A DNA stretch of 64,000 nucleotides from NCBI GenBank assembly GCA_951799425.1, contig OX637405.1, positions 23,387,371 to 23,451,370 on the forward strand, read 5' to 3'. Source of the stretch: Ilex aquifolium (Eukaryota > Streptophyta > Magnoliopsida > Aquifoliales > Aquifoliaceae). Of this stretch, positions 57,581 through 64,000 are shown piece after piece; position 1 is the stretch's first letter, and the number at the start of each line of letters is the position of its first letter. Both the position numbers and the translations under genes were made by a program. The notes beneath the pieces were generated by a model. That model was not told the origin of the DNA. It ran no database searches and was given only the letters and a program-made list of their open reading frames with translations.

Positions 57581-60500
57581 TTACTGAAAAAACTTCTTGA
57601 GGTGCTCGGCATTCCACGAGTGAGGTAGAACATTTCCTTCCTCTGTTTGCAACTCGTAATTCCCCGGTTTGATTACCCTTGACACGATATAGGGCCCTTC
57701 CCAATTGGGTCCCAATTTTCCATGCGTGGGATCCTTTCTTGCAAGCAGAAGCCTTCTAAGTACCAAGTCTCCAGCCTTGAAACTTCTATGTCTTACCTTC
57801 CTGTCGTAATACCTCGCAGTTTTCCTTTGGTAAATGCGGCTACGGTGCAGAGCTCTGTCCCTCTTTTCATCCAAGAGATCGAGGTTTAGCAAGAGAGATT
57901 CATCATTGTTCTCGGCATCGGCAAATTCCACCCTTGGTGATTGGAGCCCTATCTCTACTGGGGCCACTGCCTCGGTCCCAAAGGCTAAAGCAAAGGGGGT
58001 TTCCTGAGTCGCAGATCTGGCGGTGGTCCTGTAGGCCCACAATACTTCTGGTACGTATTCCACCCATTTGCCTTTCAGGTTTTCTAGCTTGGTCTTCAAA
58101 GCTGACTTTATGGTTCTGATTGTGACCTCTGCCTGCCCATTGGTTTGGGGATGCGCAGGAGCTGAGAAGTAGTTCTTGATTCCGAGCTCAGCACAAAAGC
58201 TTTTGAACTTTGAATTATCAAACTGCTTTCCGTTGTCAGATACGAACGCTCTGGGAACTCCAAACCTGCACACTATCGACTTCCAAACGAAGTTTTGAAC
58301 TTTTTGCTCTGTGATTGTTGCCAAAGGTTCGACCTCTGCCCATTTAGTAAAGTAATCCACTCCTACAATGGCAAACTTGCACTGCCCCACACCGATGGGA
58401 AGGGGTCCCAGAATGTCCAAACCCCATTGCTGAAAAGGCCATGGGCTTACCACCGAAGCTAGGAGCTCGGGAGGACAGTGGGACATATTGGCATGCTCCT
58501 GGCAAGTCTTGCATTTTCTTACCAGGTCGGTGGCGTCTTTGAGCATGGTGGGCCAATAGTACCCTTGCCTCAGTACTTTTCCTGCCAAGGCCCGAGCTCC
58601 TATGTGATTGCCACATATCCCCTCGTGTACCTCTCTGAGTACATAATTAGCATCTTCATCTCCTATGCACTTAAGGAGAGGTGTTGAGAATCCATGTTTA
58701 TACAAACTTCCTTGCAGCAAGGAGAATCTAGCTGACCTGGACCTCAGCTTGGCTGCCTCCTTAGTATCATTTGGCAGAGACCCATTCTGCAAGTATCCGA
58801 TGATGGGGTCCATCCAGCTCGGCTGAGCTTCAATCGATAGCATATCCTCTTCATTGATGCTTACCGAAGGCTCTGGTAGGTGCTCCACTGGAATTAGCCG
58901 GTCTAAATCCTCTTGCGAAGCAGTTGCTAACCTTGCTAGGGCGTCTGCTCGCGAATTCTCTGTTCTAGGCACGTGTCTGACCTTAACCTGCACAAACTTT
59001 TTAATTAGTTCTCGTACCTTTTTGAGGTAAAGGACCATCTTTTCGCCTCTTGCTTCATAACATTCTTCTATCTGCTTCACCACCAGTTGGGAGTCACTGC
59101 AGATCTCCAGCTGCTCCGCTTCCATCGAATAAGCAAGATGGAGCCCAACGATGACAGCTTCATATTCCGCCTCATTATTTGAAGCTTTGAACCCAAATCT
59201 GAGGGCATATTCGACGTCTATTCCTTATGGGGAGGTCAGGATCATTCCTGCACCGCTTCCCTGAGCATTGGTAGCTCCATCCACTGAAAGCTTTCATATG
59301 GGGAGGTCTGGTACTAGATCCGTGGTTCCCATAGGTGCCGCTGCTGTGAATTCTGCAATAAAATCTGCCAAAAATTTCCCTTTGATGGCAGTTCTTGGCT
59401 TATATCTGATGTCAAACTCGCTGAGTTCTACGGCCCATTTAACCAACCTCCCTGAGGACTCTGGCTTGTGTAGCACTTGATTCATTGGCTGATCTGTTGG
59501 CACCTCGATAGTATGAGCCTGGAAATAAGGTCTAAGTCTCCTAGCTGCTGTAACCAGAGCTAGAACGAGTTTTTCCATCTTTGGATAAGTCTCCTCTGCC
59601 CCTCTCAGAGCTCTGCTACAGTAGTAGACTGGTTGCTGAGCTCTGTCTCGCTCCCTAACCAGCGCTGCACTTGTTGAAAAATCTGAAACCGCTAGGTAGA
59701 GGGTGAGGACTTCCCCTTCCAAAGGGCTCACCAGAATAGGAGGAGAGCTCATATATTTCTTTAGGGCTTCGAATGCTTCTTCACACTTGGCATCCCATTG
59801 GAATGCCTTCTTCAAGATCTGGAAAAATGGCTGGCATTTATCGCTGGACCTAGACACAAAACGGCTCAGTGCAGCTATCCTGCCTGTCAAGCGTTGCACC
59901 TCTTTCGTGTTGGATGGTGATTTCATTTCTACCATTGCTCTAACCTTTTCTGGATTAGCTTCAATCCCTCTGCTGCTGACTATAAAGCCCAGAAATTTTC
60001 CTGCCGAGACCCCAAATGCGCACTTCGCAGGGTTTAGCTTCATTTTGTACTCCTTTAGAATTCGGAATGACTCAGCTAAGTGCTCGATGTGGAGCTCTGC
60101 TTTCAGTGACTTCACTAGCATGTCATCAATGTAGACTTCCATGGATGTTCCTATTTGCTTCTAGAACATTTTATTTACTAGCCGCTGGTAAGTGGCTCCC
60201 GCGTTCTTCAATCCGAAGGGCATGACCTGATAACAATAGGTTCCCTGTTCAGTCACAAAGGAGGTCTTCTCCTGATCGCTGGGATCCATCCTGATCTGGT
60301 TGTAGCCTGAGAAGGCGTCCATGAAACTGAGGAGCTCGTGCCCTGCAGTGGCATCCACTATTAGGTCAATCCGAGGTAAAGGAAAACTGTCCTTGGGACA
60401 TGCTCGGTTGAGATCAGTGAAGTCGATGCACAATCGCCACTTCCCATTAGTTTTCTTTACAAGAATTACATTTGCTAACCAAGTGGGGTAATCAACCTCC

Positions 60501-63052
60501 CTGATAGCCTTGGCATGGAGGAGTTTGCTGACCTCCTCATTGATTGCCCTTTGCCTTTCAGAAGCAAAGCTCCTCCTCTTCTGTTTGATGGGTTTGCAAG
60601 TTGGGTTCACGCATAGCTTGTGGGTAATAACCGAAGGGTCAATTCCCTCCATGTCTTCTTGCTTCCAAGCAAACACTCCTATATTCTCTTTTAGGAACTG
60701 GATGAGGAGTTCTTTGAGCTCAGCGTTCAGTTTGGAACCCACATAAACGAGGTGTTCTGGCTTCTCATCAAGCTGGACTGGTTCCAGCTCTTCCGATGGC
60801 ATTGGTCTTGTCTCCATTTCATCTCTCATGTCGAGCTCATCCAGTTGGATGTTCTCAACCTCCTTCCTTTTTATAGAAGCCATGTAGCATTCCCGTGCTA
60901 CGCGCTGGTCTCCTCGGACCACTCCGATTCCATTTTCTGTAGGGAACTTCACGACTAAGTGATAGGCAGATGGGATTGCCTTCATAGAATTTAGGGATGG
61001 CCTTCCAAGCAAGATGTTGTACGCAGATGGTGCATCGACTACTAGGAATTTGACAGTGGTTGTGGCTTGACAAGGTGGGTCCCCTAGGGTGAGCACGAGT
61101 TGGATTGAACCTAGGGGGAGCACTCTTTCCCCGGAGAATCCCAGCAAGTGAGTGCTCACTGGCTCAAGTTTCTCCCTTCCTATGTCCATCTTGTCAAACG
61201 CCGGTGCAAAAATAATATCCGCCGAGCTCCCGTTATCAATTAGAACCCGATGAACGGTTCTATTTGCCACCACTGCTCGTACCACCAATGGATCATCATG
61301 GGGGTATTGGCACCCTTCTAAATCAGCATCTGAAAAAGTGATAGCTGTATCCAAACGTGGTGCTTTGGATACAGCATGCACCTCGAGAGCTTCTTCGGCT
61401 CTGATCCGTCGAAGGTGCGCCTTCCGAGCTGAGCTAGACTCTCCACCGCCCGCAAACCCTCCAGATATCACTCTGATTTCCCCTAGAGGCTGCTGGTGTG
61501 GTGCAGGTGCCTGCTGCCGGGGTGGTGGAGGTGGAAGAGCTCGGTTCTGGTTGTCATTGGCTATAAAACGACGCAGCTGACCTCGCTGGATCAAGAACTC
61601 GATTTCCTTCTTTAATTGAATGCAGTCATCAGTGTGGTGTCCATGATCCCTGTGATAATCACAGTACTTCGTGGGGTCTCTCTTTGCCGGGTCTACCTTC
61701 ATCCTAGGTGGCCATTTTAAGAATTTCTCGTTCTGGACCTCATACAGTACTTGTGACACAGCAGCGGTGAGTGGGGTAAACCGCTGAGGCCCATACCTGG
61801 GTTGTAGTTCAGGCTGCATGGGACCCAGCCGATCTCTGACATTTCCTCTCCTCTTTGGCGAGCGGTCTCTGTCCCTCCTTGGGGACCTCTCTCGTCCTTT
61901 TTCCTTCCTAGGGCTTCTGTCCCTTCTCTTCTCTTCTTTTTCCTTTTCCTTTCGTGAAGACGTACTGACCACCTTAGAAAGGAGTGCCTCTTCACCATTT
62001 ATATATTTCTCTGCCTTGGCTAACACCTCAGCCATACTTGCCTGAGGGTTTTTTGATATGGAGAACATCAAATCCTTTGATTGCACTCCCAATCCTGCAA
62101 TGAAAGCAGTTATGGCGAATTTTTCGTCCGGGACATCTACTTTCAATGTCTCCGAGTTGAATCTTTGGACATAAGTCCTCAGGTTCTCCTGGGGACCCTG
62201 CTTCACATTCAGCAGGTGGTAGCTCGGCTTTCTGTGTATCCGGGCTCCTATAAAGTGAGAGACAAAAGCAATGGAGAGCTCTTTAAAGGATGAGATCGAG
62301 GCTGGTGGAAGCCTATGAAACCAGTTTAGGGCGGAGCCTTTCAGCGTGATGGCAAAAGCTCTGTAGCGTACAGGATCCTAGTATCCATGTAGCTCCATCT
62401 GGTTCTTGTAAGTGTTGAGATGATCTACCGGATCTTTCGATCCGTCAAAGACCTCCATTTGAGGCATCCTGAACTTTGGTGGGAGAGGGAAGTGTAGCAC
62501 CCCCGTGGTGAATGGGGATTCGGTTTGCTGAACCAAAACATCCATTGTAACCGGAGCCTTACTCTTTACGGCCTCCTTCATATGGCTGAGCTCTTGTTGG
62601 AAGTCTTTGAAGCGTTGCTGCCAGTGCTGCTCTCTCCTATCTTGTGGATAAGGGAAAAAATCATCCCTCTCACCCCCGTCGTTCCGACTTTGCACTTCGT
62701 CGTTATGGCCATTCCCAGGGGGTACATAGGGGATATGCCCCCTAGCCTGGCTGCCTTCTCCCCCCTCGCTGACCTCTCTAAGGGGATCCCAGTATCGGCG
62801 TTCCCTATGAGGGGGATTATTCTGGCCTTCTTGGGCCGGTGGTGCCTCTCGTGGGCGTTGTACGAGCTTTGACAGCTCTTCATTTTCCTTCAGCAAGCGT
62901 TGGTTGACGAGACGAAGGGCCTCCAACTCGTTATTGATGGGGGAATTCGCCTCCTGGATGTTCCCGGGTTGTCTGCCGTTGGTAGCTTCCGGCTGATCTT
63001 GCATTCGGGGTAGGTTTGTTTGACTTCTGCTCATATTTCGAGTTATTACCAT
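57581..63052 (-). pseudogene. G2 gag-pol region
   Basis: In minus-strand order: gag start MVITRNMSRSQTNL at 63052, gag core (FPLPPKFRMPQMEVFDGSKD near 62420-62480), and a CCHC-like YCDYHRDHGHHTDDC near 61620-61665. Protease (VLIDNGSSADIIF) lies near 61210-61250. Reverse transcriptase (FTDLNRACPKDSFPLPRIDL near 60360-60420; YIDDMLVKS near 60110-60136) and RNase H (to about 59300) follow. The second RNase H region (NNEAEYEAV; EICSDSQLVVKQIE) is at about 59050-59290, and integrase has HEGICGNHIGA, CKTCQEH, GLDILGPLP and VSDNGKQFD, ending at 57581. Long stretches are open and the whole has about three interruptions. Because the LTRs are so similar, these are recent. Confidence 0.92.
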
Positions 63053-63093
63053 CAGTCACTGAGGAATCAGCTTACTTGTAACAGGAACAGTCG

Positions 63094-63111
63094 TTCCCAC
63101 AGACGGCGCCA
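63094..63111 (-). promoter_or_regulatory. G2 tRNA primer-binding site
   Basis: The minus strand reads TGGCGCCGTCTGTGGGAA just inside the right LTR. It fixes the direction of the element and matches the G1 site at all but one base. Confidence 0.85.
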
Positions 63112-63114
63112 AAC

Positions 63115-63799
63115 TGATGGTGTAAACCTTTGGGAATGAGCTATGGAACTAGATTATTTGGTATGAGCGATCTGTGTAGGGCTTGGTATGATATCTGAGC
63201 TACAAGGCTCGTGAATTGGTGGATGAATGCTCTAATTAATCGATGTGTAGTGTGTGAAATGCAGTAGAAGTATAGTGGTTCACCGGCTCATGAGCTCGGC
63301 TAGTCCACTCTCTAATGGAGGCTCTTGCTCCCTCCTCTTTATTGATGAATTGACTGTGTTACAGCAGAATACTAAGGGTATTAGGGTTTCTCCTTTTTTT
63401 CCTATGGGGGTTGCCCCTCCCTTTTATGGCCTCATCCTTACCTCTAATACGGAATTACTTCCTATATTGAAGGGATCGTCCCCTATCTTCATCCATAATT
63501 CCGGAGTTACCTAAACTCCTTATGGCTGGCTTCGAATGGAGAGATCTTTGCCTTCTTTTGTGGGATTCTCCTTAGTTTTAGGAGGGGATCGTGGTTGAAT
63601 ACGGGTTTCATGCCTTGGATTGGTTCTACTTTCTTTATAATGATATCTGTTGCCACCCTGCTGTCCCTTCATCGTTTCTTAACTTGTGTCCTCAGCTGGG
63701 AGCTCTTAGCGCTGACTGGATGAGCTCTGCTTATTTTGTCTGAGCTCCCGACCTGAGCTTATTTCCTGAGCTTGTGTCTGTTTATTTTAGGCATCATCA
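63115..63799 (-). repeat. G2 5' LTR
   Basis: Partner of 50115-50799, offset by exactly 13000 bases with no indel and five substitutions. It ends at the target duplication ATTCC (63800-63804). Confidence 0.95.
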
Positions 63800-63804
63800 A
63801 TTCC

Positions 63805-64000
63805 GTTTTCTTATAATCTTCAACCATGCGTTGTTTATAAGGAATTTCAGAATATACAAGTTAGTACTTAAATTTATTCCCAAAACTTAATTCTCCAGCC
63901 TAAACAAAGTTTTACTTCTCTTTCTCGACACCTTCAATCCCTAACGAGGTTAATTACCTTTGACCTCTGCATTCGATTGATTAATAGCAATAGCATTTTT
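63805..64000 (-). other. Host sequence resuming after G2, possible cyclin exon 1 edge
   Basis: This is the continuation of the sequence that ends at 50114. On the minus strand, 64000-63958 is open in the phase needed by the exon at 49320 (..NQSNAEVK) and is followed by a donor AAAG/GTAATT. It could be the 3' end of cyclin exon 1, but 43 open bases and a donor are weak evidence. Confidence 0.25.

Larger units (their letters stand above)
50115..63799 (-). mobile_element. Ty3/gypsy Tat-lineage element G2, 13.7 kb, nearly whole and young
   Basis: LTRs of 685 bp lie at 50115-50799 and 63115-63799. They differ at 5 positions by direct comparison, with no indels. The target duplication ATTCC is exact (50110-50114 and 63800-63804). 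Order on the minus strand: LTR, primer-binding site, gag, protease, reverse transcriptase, RNase H, second RNase H and integrase, then a hairpin repeat array, two genes in the opposite direction, polypurine tract and LTR. The antisense genes and second RNase H are Tat traits. Gag-pol appears to have about three interruptions. With 0.7% LTR divergence, rates commonly used for plants give well under one million years, and longer if this is a slow-evolving tree. Confidence 0.93.

Overview
The window looks like a gene-poor, repeat-rich stretch of a dicot-type flowering-plant nuclear genome. It has one recognisable host gene, a B1-type mitotic cyclin with plant GT-AG introns. Almost everything else is transposable-element sequence of kinds typical of plants: Ty3/gypsy elements of the Tat lineage with antisense genes, a Ty1/copia remnant, hAT, Mutator-like and PIF/Harbinger-like non-autonomous elements, MITEs, and long AT and CT microsatellites. 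I cannot name the species.

Layout. 1-1853: a short-period repeat and a probable long LTR fragment. 1854-4377: mostly unassigned AT- and CT-rich DNA. 4378-9533: a decayed copia element on the minus strand, with a 1.4-kb insertion. 9738-15334: a 5.6-kb hAT-type element with 8-bp target duplications. 15360-18980: a small MITE, a 1.1-kb TIR element with a perfect 8-bp target duplication, a foldback hairpin and AT repeats. 19314-20619: a tandem duplication carrying hAT-like CAGGGCCGGCCC ends. 20620 to about 38127: a truncated Tat-type gypsy element (called G1 here), into whose gag region an 8.4-kb LTR element (N, 21631-30033, target duplication GTGGC) has inserted in the opposite orientation. 38128-43931: Helitron-end-like repeats, then two inverted copies of a Mutator-like element (E1 and E2), E1 being split by a PIF/Harbinger-like insertion. 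44727-45289: a CAC-rich repeat. 46029-46392: a 364-bp hAT MITE whose ends match those of the 5.6-kb hAT. 47257-49320: the cyclin gene on the minus strand. 50115-63799: a young, nearly whole 13.7-kb Tat gypsy element (G2) with LTRs differing at 5 of 685 sites and target duplication ATTCC. 63805-64000: the interrupted host sequence resumes.

Main points. The cyclin has eight readable exons covering the destruction box and both cyclin folds, but an in-frame TAA lies just before the cyclin box, and exon 1 is not found next to exon 2. G2 probably sits in intron 1 or in the promoter region. G2 carries two antisense genes of the gypsy-type-transposase family, and a 10-copy 54-bp array in which every unit contains two perfect hairpins. 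N carries about 29 copies of a palindrome with core TTCGAA (full form ACGTTCGAACGT), an intact 339-residue ORF and a small ORF with a CCHC-like motif just after its primer-binding site. The hAT and MITE pair shows a large and a small member of one family in the same window.

All assignments were made by reading the sequence. No database search was run.
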